From positions 1-39,606 of the forward strand of contig JAIDCC010000034.1 in assembly GCA_029056055.1 (NCBI GenBank): a DNA stretch of 39,606 nucleotides. Direction: 5' to 3'. The notes under the pieces were generated by a model. It worked only from the letters and a program-made list of their open reading frames with translations. It did not search any database and was not told where the DNA came from. Source of the DNA: Duncaniella sp. (GTDB taxonomy: Bacteria > Bacteroidota > Bacteroidia > Bacteroidales > Muribaculaceae). Position 1 is the first letter of the stretch, and every line of letters starts with the position of its first letter. This document shows positions 25,001 to 33,003 of this stretch, piece after piece. The position numbers were made by a program, and so were the translations under genes.

Positions 25001-28000
25001 ATGAGTATCAAACATGCAATGCGCGGTCTGGCCCTCACGGCCCTGCTGACCGCCGGCACATCCTCGCTTTGGGCGGCCCAACACGCCCCCGACGAGGAGC
25101 CGATTATCACTTTCCACACCACTCTCTACGACCAGGCACAGGAGGCAAATGCCTTCACGCTCTGTCTCGGAGCCACCGAACCCACCTACTTCGACATCGA
25201 CTGCGGCTTCGGTGCTGTTGAGTCGGAGGTAGGCGTGGCCTATTTCGACCAGGAGACGGGCGCTCTGCGAGGCACCTACATCACCTGCACCGTGTCGTCG
25301 GCAGGCGACGTGCGCATCTACGGCGACCCCACGAAAATCGACTACATCGACTTTGACGGATGCTACATCACCGAGATGAGTTTCCCGAAGGTCACCAACG
25401 TGGAAATCCTCTCGCTCAACCACAACCTCTTCACCGGCCTCGACCTTTCTCATCTCACCAAGCTCCAGGCCCTCTACATCTCAGACAACCCCTTCGACAA
25501 GACCGGCTTCATCGTGGGTAAGAACCATCCCGACCTCACGATAGCCGACATGAGCATCATCAACAACCTCGACCCGTCGTTCAATCTCTCCGACTATCCC
25601 GAGATGCGCTCGTTCCAAGGCTGGGACAACCCCTCGCTGACGAGCATCGACCCCTCAGGCTGCCCCAATCTGCTCCAGCTCTCGATTGACAACACCAACG
25701 TTTCGTCGGTAGACCTCAGCAACAACCCCAACCTTCTCATTCTCAACGTCGCCAACACCCGCGTCACCGAGCTCGACCTCTCGCCCGTCACCGGCCTCAC
25801 CGAGCTCTACATCAGCCACTCGGCCGACATGAACAATGAGTACAAATTCTCGTCGATTGACGTCAGCATGCTCCCCTCGTTGCAGCGCCTCTCATGCTCG
25901 AGCAACAACCTGACCACGCTTGACGTGAGCAACAACCCCCTCCTGCTCAGCCTCAACTGCTCGTGGAACCAACTGACCTCCATCGACCTGAGCAACAACC
26001 AGCAGCTCGTCTCGCTCGACGTGGCCTACAACCATTTCGACTTCGCCACCCTTCCCTCGCCCCGCGAAATGTGGAGCGAATACTGGTACACCCAGCTCCC
26101 CATGGAGGTAGACCGCTCCTACAAGGTAGGCAGCACCATCGACCTCGCCTCGCGAGTGCTCCGCCCCGGCACCGCCACCCAGACCTTCCTCTTCGCCTAT
26201 GACGAAAACAATCCTCAGGAGCCCGTGATGCTCGACAACACCGCTTTCTCATACAAAGACGGCGTCGTTACCCTCAACAAAGTCTACACCGACAGCCTCT
26301 ATCTCACATTCATCAACTCCGAGCTTCAGGACTATCCCCTCTCCACCTCGAAGTTTATGGTGAAGAGCGCCGAAGACTTCGGCAAGCCCAGCGCAGCCAT
26401 GTCGATGACATTCTTCCCGACGCTGACTGAAGTATCGTTTGGCGTAGGCGTGCAGGGCGCAACAGCCGAAGCACCCAAGACCTTCTACGTTGACTTCGGC
26501 GACGGCGAGCTCAAGGAATTCACCGCCTCGTCGCACCTCCGTCCCGCCACCCCCAACGTCACCGGCGCACGCAAGGGCCGCGTCACCATCTACATGCCCG
26601 AAGGCGCTGACATCTCGGCCTTCTCGCTCGACGGCCAGCGCCTCATGTCAATTTCGCTCGACCAGGCACACACCCTCGCCGAACTCTCGCTCACCGACTG
26701 CCAGCTCCCCACAATCGACCTCTCGTGGAACCGCTGCCTGACCTACCTTGACCTCTCGGGCAACAACCTCACCGCGCTCAACCTCGGCGAGACCCCCAAC
26801 GGCTACGGCAAAACCGTGCTCCACACCATCAAGGCCGCCCGCAACCGCCTCGTGACCGTCACCATCGACGAACGCCACGCTATCAAATACATCGACTTCT
26901 CCGACAACAACCTCTCCGAAGGCTTCAGCTTCCTGCAACTCCTCAACGTCAGCACCCTCAACGTAGCCAACAACGAGTTTACCGAAGTTGACCTCCGCGA
27001 CCTCGAGGCTTGTGTCGACCTCAACCTCTCGGGCAACTATCTGACCACCGTCGCCATGCCCGACTACCTGCCCCTCGAGTCGTTCGACATCTCGAACAAC
27101 TCCTTCTCGCTGACCACGCTGCCCCTCCCCGGCAACATAGCCAACTACGTCTACGCACCCCAGAAGAACGTGCCTCTCCCCGTCAAGGCTCCTACCGTCA
27201 ACCTCTCGGCCAACTACCTCGACGTCGACGGTCAGACCACCTCTTATGTATGGCGTAAGGCCGACGGCACCGTCGTCCCCACCGACGAAATCACCGGCAC
27301 CGAAGGCCGCTTCCGCTTCATCAACACCGAGCTCGGATTTGTCTACTGCGAAATGTCTCACCCCCTCTTCCCCGACTTCGCGGGCGAGAACATTCTCAAG
27401 ACCACTCAGGTAGAGACCGCCGGAATGCCCACCCACGTCTTCGCCACCTTTACCACCGCCGAAGAGGGTGAAGCACTCCTCTCGCTTGCAGCCGAAGCCG
27501 AAAACACCGGCATCTACATCGACTGGGCCGGCAACGACGACCTCGAGCAGTACACCCTCACCACCACCTATCGTGCATTCACCGCCAAGACCTATCCCGG
27601 CGTGACCGTCAAGTGCTACAGCTACGACGAAAACGACGGCATGACCGTCTTCTCAATCGGCAACGTCAAGCTCAACGATATGGACGCTTCCGCCATGAAG
27701 AAAGTCTATTGCTTCTCGTCATACGACACCGGTCTTGACCTCGACAAAATCAAGCTCCCCGCCAACAAGGCTATCCTTGAAGAGCTCAACCTCGAAGGCA
27801 ACAACATCTCTTCGATTGACCTCTCGGGCTACGACGCTCTCCGCATGCTCGACCTCGCAAGCAACAAGTTCACCACCTTCGACTCGTCGAACCTCCCCGC
27901 TCTCGAACTCATCTCGCTTGCCTACAACGGACTCACCTCGGTGAAACTCAACAACCCCATCCTCTGGCAGGCCGCTCTCGTGGCCAACGAGCTCACCGAA

Positions 28001-28627
28001 CTCGACCTCTCCGGCGTGCCCGCTATGGAGCAGCTCTATCTCTCGAACAACAAGCTCTCGGAGCTCGACATCACCAAGACCCCCAATCTGAAGTCGCTGA
28101 CCATTGACCGCAACAACTTCACCTTTGCAACTCTGCCCGACTTCTTCGACGGCATCTACTATCTCTACTCCAACCAGGCCATGCTCGAAGTGACTCCGGT
28201 TGACGGCATCGTCGACCTCTCGGCACAGGCCTCCTGCAACGGTGTGGCAACCACCTTCCAGTGGTTCATCGACTCGCCCTACTTCGACGACAACTACGAA
28301 CTCGTGGGCGAAGAGCTCATCGAAGGCACTGAATACCGCCTCGACAAGGGTGTCACCACCTTCCTCAAGCCCTTCGAACACATCATGTGTGTCATGACCA
28401 ACCCCATCGCTCCCGACCTCTACCTTCTCACCGACTTCATCGACGTCAAAGCCTCGTCGACAGGTCTTGAGGAAATCATCGCCGGCAGCGACAACCTCGA
28501 TGCACGCTGGTATGACCTCAACGGTCGCCTCGTAGCCGAAACCAAGGGTGGCGAAGTTCCCGCTCTCGCTCCCGGTGTCTACGTGCGCCAGACTTCTGAA
28601 GGTGCCACCAAGGTGCTCGTGAAGTAA
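25001..28627 (+). CDS. Secreted three-module leucine-rich-repeat protein
   Basis: A 1208-residue exported protein with a signal peptide ending near SLWAA. It contains three leucine-rich-repeat blocks, at about residues 110-345, 535-700 and 890-1040, with units such as NLTTLDVSNNPLLLSLNCSW. Each block ends in the same cap motif: FDFATLP, FSLTTLP or FTFATLP. Each cap is followed by a beta domain with a (V/I)(D/N)L(S/A)...T.(F/Y).(W/F) pattern. So the protein is built of three copies of one LRR-plus-beta module. The last roughly 40 residues (WYDLNGRLV, LAPGVYV, KVLVK) form a sorting-type tail. Ligand binding or adhesion at the cell surface is inferred from the LRRs. It is in one operon with the S8 protease. 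Confidence 0.9.
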   Translation: MSIKHAMRGLALTALLTAGTSSLWAAQHAPDEEPIITFHTTLYDQAQEANAFTLCLGATEPTYFDIDCGFGAVESEVGVAYFDQETGALRGTYITCTVSSAGDVRIYGDPTKIDYIDFDGCYITEMSFPKVTNVEILSLNHNLFTGLDLSHLTKLQALYISDNPFDKTGFIVGKNHPDLTIADMSIINNLDPSFNLSDYPEMRSFQGWDNPSLTSIDPSGCPNLLQLSIDNTNVSSVDLSNNPNLLILNVANTRVTELDLSPVTGLTELYISHSADMNNEYKFSSIDVSMLPSLQRLSCSSNNLTTLDVSNNPLLLSLNCSWNQLTSIDLSNNQQLVSLDVAYNHFDFATLPSPREMWSEYWYTQLPMEVDRSYKVGSTIDLASRVLRPGTATQTFLFAYDENNPQEPVMLDNTAFSYKDGVVTLNKVYTDSLYLTFINSELQDYPLSTSKFMVKSAEDFGKPSAAMSMTFFPTLTEVSFGVGVQGATAEAPKTFYVDFGDGELKEFTASSHLRPATPNVTGARKGRVTIYMPEGADISAFSLDGQRLMSISLDQAHTLAELSLTDCQLPTIDLSWNRCLTYLDLSGNNLTALNLGETPNGYGKTVLHTIKAARNRLVTVTIDERHAIKYIDFSDNNLSEGFSFLQLLNVSTLNVANNEFTEVDLRDLEACVDLNLSGNYLTTVAMPDYLPLESFDISNNSFSLTTLPLPGNIANYVYAPQKNVPLPVKAPTVNLSANYLDVDGQTTSYVWRKADGTVVPTDEITGTEGRFRFINTELGFVYCEMSHPLFPDFAGENILKTTQVETAGMPTHVFATFTTAEEGEALLSLAAEAENTGIYIDWAGNDDLEQYTLTTTYRAFTAKTYPGVTVKCYSYDENDGMTVFSIGNVKLNDMDASAMKKVYCFSSYDTGLDLDKIKLPANKAILEELNLEGNNISSIDLSGYDALRMLDLASNKFTTFDSSNLPALELISLAYNGLTSVKLNNPILWQAALVANELTELDLSGVPAMEQLYLSNNKLSELDITKTPNLKSLTIDRNNFTFATLPDFFDGIYYLYSNQAMLEVTPVDGIVDLSAQASCNGVATTFQWFIDSPYFDDNYELVGEELIEGTEYRLDKGVTTFLKPFEHIMCVMTNPIAPDLYLLTDFIDVKASSTGLEEIIAGSDNLDARWYDLNGRLVAETKGGEVPALAPGVYVRQTSEGATKVLVK

Positions 28628-28654
28628 GCCGCAGATTTCGATTATCTCTTTTCA

Positions 28655-28702
28655 GCCATCCTACGTCTCGCAGTCCGAGCGGAGGGTGGTTTTTGTTTTT
28701 TC
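28655..28702 (+). terminator. Terminator after the LRR gene
   Basis: CCATCCT (28656-28662) pairs with AGGGTGG at the end of 28681-28689, and the hairpin is followed by a long T-run interrupted by one G (TTTTTGTTTTTTC). This closes the S8-LRR transcript. Confidence 0.75.
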
Positions 28703-28710
28703 ATTAATCA

Positions 28711-28814
28711 ATCAATTTGTCATTTTGTCAATTTGACATTTTGACAATTTGACATTTTGACAATTTCTCAAATTCTCACTTCTCACTTCTCACATGCCGC
28801 CCCTGATGAGAATA
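28711..28814 (+). repeat. Composite GTCAA/GAGAA element (copy I)
   Basis: Alternating TTGTCAAT and TTGACATT units at period about 9 are followed by TTCTCACTTCTCAC, a C-rich loop and GATGAGAAT. The leading TTCTCATT block is absent. It lies directly after the terminator and before the next promoter. Confidence 0.85.
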
Positions 28815-28837
28815 GGCCCCGTCTTGATAGCTTCCTT

Positions 28838-28868
28838 TTTGCTTTTTGCGATTTTTTCCTTACCTTTG
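28838..28868 (+). promoter_or_regulatory. Promoter of the GH43-GH97 gene
   Basis: A -33 TTTG (28838-28841) and a -7 TACCTTTG (28861-28868) are separated by 19 bp. It lies 30 bp before the start codon. Confidence 0.72.
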
Positions 28869-28897
28869 TGCCATAAAAATCACGTTACAATCTAACC

Positions 28898-31777
28898 ATG
28901 AAAATACTTCGTTACATTGTGCCTGCCCTTGTGGCCGGAATTGCTTCGGCTGCCTCTGCCGCTCCCGTGGCCGACAGCGACCTCGAAGGCTATCTCTTCG
29001 TCTACTTCACCAGTGGAAAAGACGGCGAAGCCATCCGCTACGGTGTCTCCGACGACGCTTTCCGGTGGCATGCTCTCAACGACAATCTCCCCGTCATTTC
29101 TTCGAAAGCTATCTCGCAGACCGGCGGTGTGCGCGACCCCCACATCCTGCGTCGCGAAGACGGCAAAGGTTTCTACATGGTGGCCACAGATATGGTGGCG
29201 GCCAACGGTTGGGACTCAAACCGCGCTATGGTGCTCATGAAGTCGAAAGACCTCGTCAACTGGGACCACACCGTAATTAATATACAAGACCGTTTCCCCG
29301 AAATGGCCGAAGGACTCAAGCGAGTGTGGGCGCCGCAGACCATCTACGACCCCGCAGCCGGGCGCTACCTCGTCTATTGGTCGATGAAACATGACGACGG
29401 CCCCGACATCATCTACTATTCCTATGCCAACGACGACTTCACCGACCTCACCGACACCCCCCGTCCCTTCTTCCTCCCCGCCGACGGCATGGCTTGCATC
29501 GACGGCGACATCGTGGTGAAAGACGGCAAGTATTACCTTTTCTATAAGACCGAGGGGCATGGCAACGGCATCAAAGTGGCCGTCACCGACAATCTCACCT
29601 CTGGCCACTGGACCGAAAGCCCCGACTACAAGAACCTCACCCGCGACAAAGTGGAGGGAGCCGGCACGTTCAAACTCATCGGTCGCGACGAGTGGGTGCT
29701 CATGTATGACGTCTACACCTCGCGCCGCTACGACTTCAACACCACCACCGACCTCTCGACGTTCCACTCCGTAGACCACGCCATCGAAATGGACTTCAAG
29801 CCCCGCCACGGCACTGTCATCGCCCTCACCGGTCCGGAACTCGCCCGCATCCGTCAGGCCTTCCCCTCGGCCGTCAATCCCGAGCAGACCGTCACCGCCA
29901 CGAGTCCCGATGGCGCAGTCTCGCTCACCGTCAGCTGTCCCGACGGCATTCCTTCCTACTCGCTTAGCCTCGACGGAACCCCAATCCTCCTCGACTCACC
30001 CCTCGGCCTCGCCACTTCCTCCACCGACTACACCTCGGGCATGCGTCTCGTAGCCGCCTCGGAAGCACCCTTCACCAAGCATTACACCCAGACACGCATC
30101 AAGCAGAGCAGCGTCGACGTCGAAGCAAACCGTCTCCACTGCACCTATGTCAACCCCGACGGTCGTCGTCTCGGTGTGGAATTCATCATCAAAAACAACG
30201 ACGTGGCTTTCCGCTACCTCCTGCCCAAGCAGACCGAAGAGGGTAGTGCCCGCGTCATGCGCGAAGCCACAGGTTTCCGTTTCCCTGCCGAGACCACCAC
30301 GTTTCTCTCTCCGCAGAGCACGCCCATGATAGGGTGGAAGCGCTCCAAACCGAGCTATGAGGAAGAATACACCCCCGACGCTCCCCTGACGGCCCGCTCC
30401 AAATTCGGCGAAGGCTTCACATTTCCCGGCCTCTTCCACATCAACGGCCCGAAGGAAGCTTGGGCGCTCGTCAGCGAGACCGGTGTAGATTCGCGCTACT
30501 GTGCCTCACGCCTGCTCGACGCCGACTCCACAGGTCTCTTCCGTCTCGGTTTCCCCATGCCCGGCGAAAACAATGGCAACGGCACCCTCGAACCCGCCTT
30601 TGCGCTGCCCGGCTCAACGCCGTGGCGCACCATCTCGTTTGGCTCCACCCCCGCGCCCATAGCCGAAAGCACCATCTACTGGGACGTGGTCGAACCTCTC
30701 TACGAAGCTCCCGTGGCGCCCGTTCCCGGCCGAAGCACATGGAGCTGGATTCTCTGGCAAGACAATTCCATCAACGCCTCCGACCTGCGCGAGTTTGTCG
30801 ACCTCGCAGCAGCAATGGGCTACGAATACACCCTCATCGACGCCGGTTGGGACAAGACCCTCGGCCGCGACGGCATGGAGGCGCTCTTCGAGTATGGCCG
30901 CGAGCGCGGTGTGGCTCCCTTCGTCTGGTATAGTTCGTCGGGCTACTGGAACGACATCGTCCAAAGTCCCATCAACCGCATGGACAACCCCATCGCCCGT
31001 AAGGAAGAAATGCGCTGGCTGCGCGACAACGGTGTCAAGGGCATCAAGGTTGACTTCTTCGGAGGCGACAAGCAGGAGACCATCCGCCTCTACGAAGCTA
31101 TCCTCTCCGACGCCGCCGACCATGGCCTGATGGTGATTTTCCACGGCTGCACCCTCCCGCGCGGCTGGGAGCGCATGTATCCCAACTACGTTGGCAGCGA
31201 GGCTGTGCTCGCGAGCGAAAACATGGTGTTTCAGCAACATTTCTGCGATACCGAGGCATTCAACGCCACGCTTCACCCCGTCATCCGCAACTCTGTAGGG
31301 TCGATGGAGTGGGGTGGTACCTTCCTCAATCGTCGCCTCAGCCGCGACAACCGCCACGGTTCGGAGCGACGCACCTCCGACGCCTTCCAGCTCGCCACCA
31401 CGGTGCTCTATCAAAACCCCATTCAAAACTTCGCCCTCGCCCCCAACAACCTCACCGATGCCCCTGCATGGGCGCTCGACTACATGAAAGCCGTGCCCAC
31501 CACCTGGGATGAGACCCGCTACATCGACGGCTATCCCGGACGCTACGTAGTTCTTGCACGCCGCCACGGCGACGACTGGCGCATTGCCGCTGTCAACGCC
31601 TCGACCGAGCCCCTCGACCTCTCGCTCAATCTTGCCGACTACTTCGCCCCCGGCACGGAAGTGACCCTCATCTCCGACAACGCCCGTCTCGAAAGCACGC
31701 CCTCCCGCGTCAAGGCCGGCAAAAAGCCCCTGCGCGTCACCGTCCCCGTCAACGGCGCCGCCCTCATCACCCGCTGA
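28898..31777 (+). CDS. GH43-GH97 bifunctional glycoside hydrolase fusion
   Basis: A 959-residue exported protein with a signal peptide ending near ASAA. Residues about 28-325 form a GH43-type five-bladed beta-propeller: GYLFVYFTSG, GVRDPHIL (Asp80), CIDGDIVV (Asp202/204) and VEGAG (Glu253) are the likely active-site acids. Residues about 330-959 form a GH97 enzyme: an N-terminal beta-sandwich (SYSLSLDGTPILLDSPLGL), then a TIM barrel (LIDAGWD, GVKGIKVDFFGGD, YPNYVGSEA). Asp719 in KVDFF matches the nucleophile position of retaining GH97 enzymes such as alpha-galactosidases, rather than the inverting SusB type. GH43 members often remove arabinofuranose or xylose, so the pair may strip two sugars from one branched glycan, for example an arabinogalactan or arabinan. 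The substrate is inferred. The gene has its own promoter and no enzyme gene beside it. Confidence 0.9.
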   Translation: MKILRYIVPALVAGIASAASAAPVADSDLEGYLFVYFTSGKDGEAIRYGVSDDAFRWHALNDNLPVISSKAISQTGGVRDPHILRREDGKGFYMVATDMVAANGWDSNRAMVLMKSKDLVNWDHTVINIQDRFPEMAEGLKRVWAPQTIYDPAAGRYLVYWSMKHDDGPDIIYYSYANDDFTDLTDTPRPFFLPADGMACIDGDIVVKDGKYYLFYKTEGHGNGIKVAVTDNLTSGHWTESPDYKNLTRDKVEGAGTFKLIGRDEWVLMYDVYTSRRYDFNTTTDLSTFHSVDHAIEMDFKPRHGTVIALTGPELARIRQAFPSAVNPEQTVTATSPDGAVSLTVSCPDGIPSYSLSLDGTPILLDSPLGLATSSTDYTSGMRLVAASEAPFTKHYTQTRIKQSSVDVEANRLHCTYVNPDGRRLGVEFIIKNNDVAFRYLLPKQTEEGSARVMREATGFRFPAETTTFLSPQSTPMIGWKRSKPSYEEEYTPDAPLTARSKFGEGFTFPGLFHINGPKEAWALVSETGVDSRYCASRLLDADSTGLFRLGFPMPGENNGNGTLEPAFALPGSTPWRTISFGSTPAPIAESTIYWDVVEPLYEAPVAPVPGRSTWSWILWQDNSINASDLREFVDLAAAMGYEYTLIDAGWDKTLGRDGMEALFEYGRERGVAPFVWYSSSGYWNDIVQSPINRMDNPIARKEEMRWLRDNGVKGIKVDFFGGDKQETIRLYEAILSDAADHGLMVIFHGCTLPRGWERMYPNYVGSEAVLASENMVFQQHFCDTEAFNATLHPVIRNSVGSMEWGGTFLNRRLSRDNRHGSERRTSDAFQLATTVLYQNPIQNFALAPNNLTDAPAWALDYMKAVPTTWDETRYIDGYPGRYVVLARRHGDDWRIAAVNASTEPLDLSLNLADYFAPGTEVTLISDNARLESTPSRVKAGKKPLRVTVPVNGAALITR

Positions 31778-31784
31778 GAGATTT

Positions 31785-31950
31785 TTCTCGATTCTCATTT
31801 CTCATTTTCTCATTTTCTCATTTTGTCAATTCGTCAATTTGTCAATTTGTCAAAATGTCAAAATGTCAATTCCTCTCTCCTCCCTTTCTCAATTTCTCAA
31901 TTTCTCACTTCTCACGCCCCCTGTGCGAAGCGAGAAATGTGAGAAATCGC
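31785..31950 (+). repeat. Composite GTCAA/GAGAA element (copy J), longest copy
   Basis: Five TTCTCATTT-type units, six TGTCAA units at period about 9, several TTTCTCAA/TTCTCAC units, a C-rich loop (CGCCCCCTGTGCGAAGCG) and GAGAAATGTGAGAAAT. This is the full block order and fills the gap between GH43-GH97 and the prs promoter. Confidence 0.88.
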
Positions 31951-31966
31951 AATTTGCCCCCGTTTT

Positions 31967-32000
31967 TTTGGTGTCGTTTCGGGAATAATTTGTAACTTTG
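31967..32000 (+). promoter_or_regulatory. Promoter of prs
   Basis: A -33 TTTG (31967-31970) and a -7 TAACTTTG (31993-32000). The 22-bp spacer is slightly longer than the usual 19-21. It lies about 28 bp before the prs start. Confidence 0.68.
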
Positions 32001-32028
32001 CAGCCGAAAATACTTCACTCCAACTCTT

Positions 32029-32976
32029 ATGATTGACAATCTACCCCCAATCAAAGTTTTCGCCGGCACTAAATCCACCTACATGGCCGAGGAAATCTGT
32101 CGTGAACTTGGCTGCCAGCTCGGCCAGATGAACATCCAGTACTTTGCCGACGGCGAATTCGAAGTCTCGTTTGAAGAATCAATCCGTGGCTGCGAGGTCT
32201 ACCTCGTGCAGTCCACGTTTCCCAACTCCGACAATCTGATGGAGCTGCTCCTGATGATTGACGCCGCCAAGCGTGCCTCGGCTGCCTCTATCATCGCCGT
32301 CATGCCCTACTTCGGTTGGGCCCGTCAGGACCGTAAGGACAAACCCCGTGTTTCGATTGCCGCCAAGCTCGTGGCAAACCTGCTCACCACCGCCGGCGTC
32401 GACCGCATCATCACCATGGACCTCCACGCCGACCAGATTCAGGGCTTCTTCGACATCCCCGTCGACCACCTCTATGCCTCGTCGGTGTTCATCCCCTACA
32501 TCCAGAGCCTCAAGCTCGAAAACCTCGTCATCGCCTCGCCCGACGTCGGCGGCGCCAAGCGTGCCAACAACTACGCCAAATATCTCAACGTGCCCCTCGT
32601 GCTCTGCCACAAGCAGCGTGCCAAGGCCAACGTCGTGGCCAACATGACCGTCATCGGCGACGTCAAAGACAAAGACGTGATTATCGTCGACGACATGGTC
32701 GACACCGCCGGCACTATCACCAAGGCTGCCAATCTGATGATGGAAAACGGTGCCCGCTCCGTCCGCGCCCTCTGCTCGCACGCCATCATGAGCGACCCCG
32801 CTTCCGAACGCGTCGACAACTGCGCTCTCACCGAGATGATTTTCACCAACTCGATTCCCTTCACCCACAAGTGCAGCAAGGCCACCATCCTCTCTGTGGC
32901 CCGACTCTTCGCCGACACCATACGCCGTGTCCACACCCACGAGTCGATTTCCTCGCAATACCTCATCAAGCACTAA
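32029..32976 (+). CDS. prs: Ribose-phosphate pyrophosphokinase (PRPP synthase)
   Basis: A 315-residue cytosolic enzyme making PRPP from ribose-5-phosphate and ATP, the feed for nucleotide, His and Trp synthesis. Near-universal motifs are present: YFADGEFEVSFEESIRG, MPYFGWARQDRKDKPR (ATP and catalytic loop), TMDLHADQIQGFF, and the PRPP/ribose-phosphate loop DVIIVDDMVDTAGTI at 216-230. The length is standard. An S9 peptidase gene follows after 27 bp and upp, a PRPP-using enzyme, comes next; the three may share a transcript. Confidence 0.97.
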   Translation: MIDNLPPIKVFAGTKSTYMAEEICRELGCQLGQMNIQYFADGEFEVSFEESIRGCEVYLVQSTFPNSDNLMELLLMIDAAKRASAASIIAVMPYFGWARQDRKDKPRVSIAAKLVANLLTTAGVDRIITMDLHADQIQGFFDIPVDHLYASSVFIPYIQSLKLENLVIASPDVGGAKRANNYAKYLNVPLVLCHKQRAKANVVANMTVIGDVKDKDVIIVDDMVDTAGTITKAANLMMENGARSVRALCSHAIMSDPASERVDNCALTEMIFTNSIPFTHKCSKATILSVARLFADTIRRVHTHESISSQYLIKH

Positions 32977-33003
32977 AGCCCGCCCTCTCCCTCCATCTCA
33001 TCC

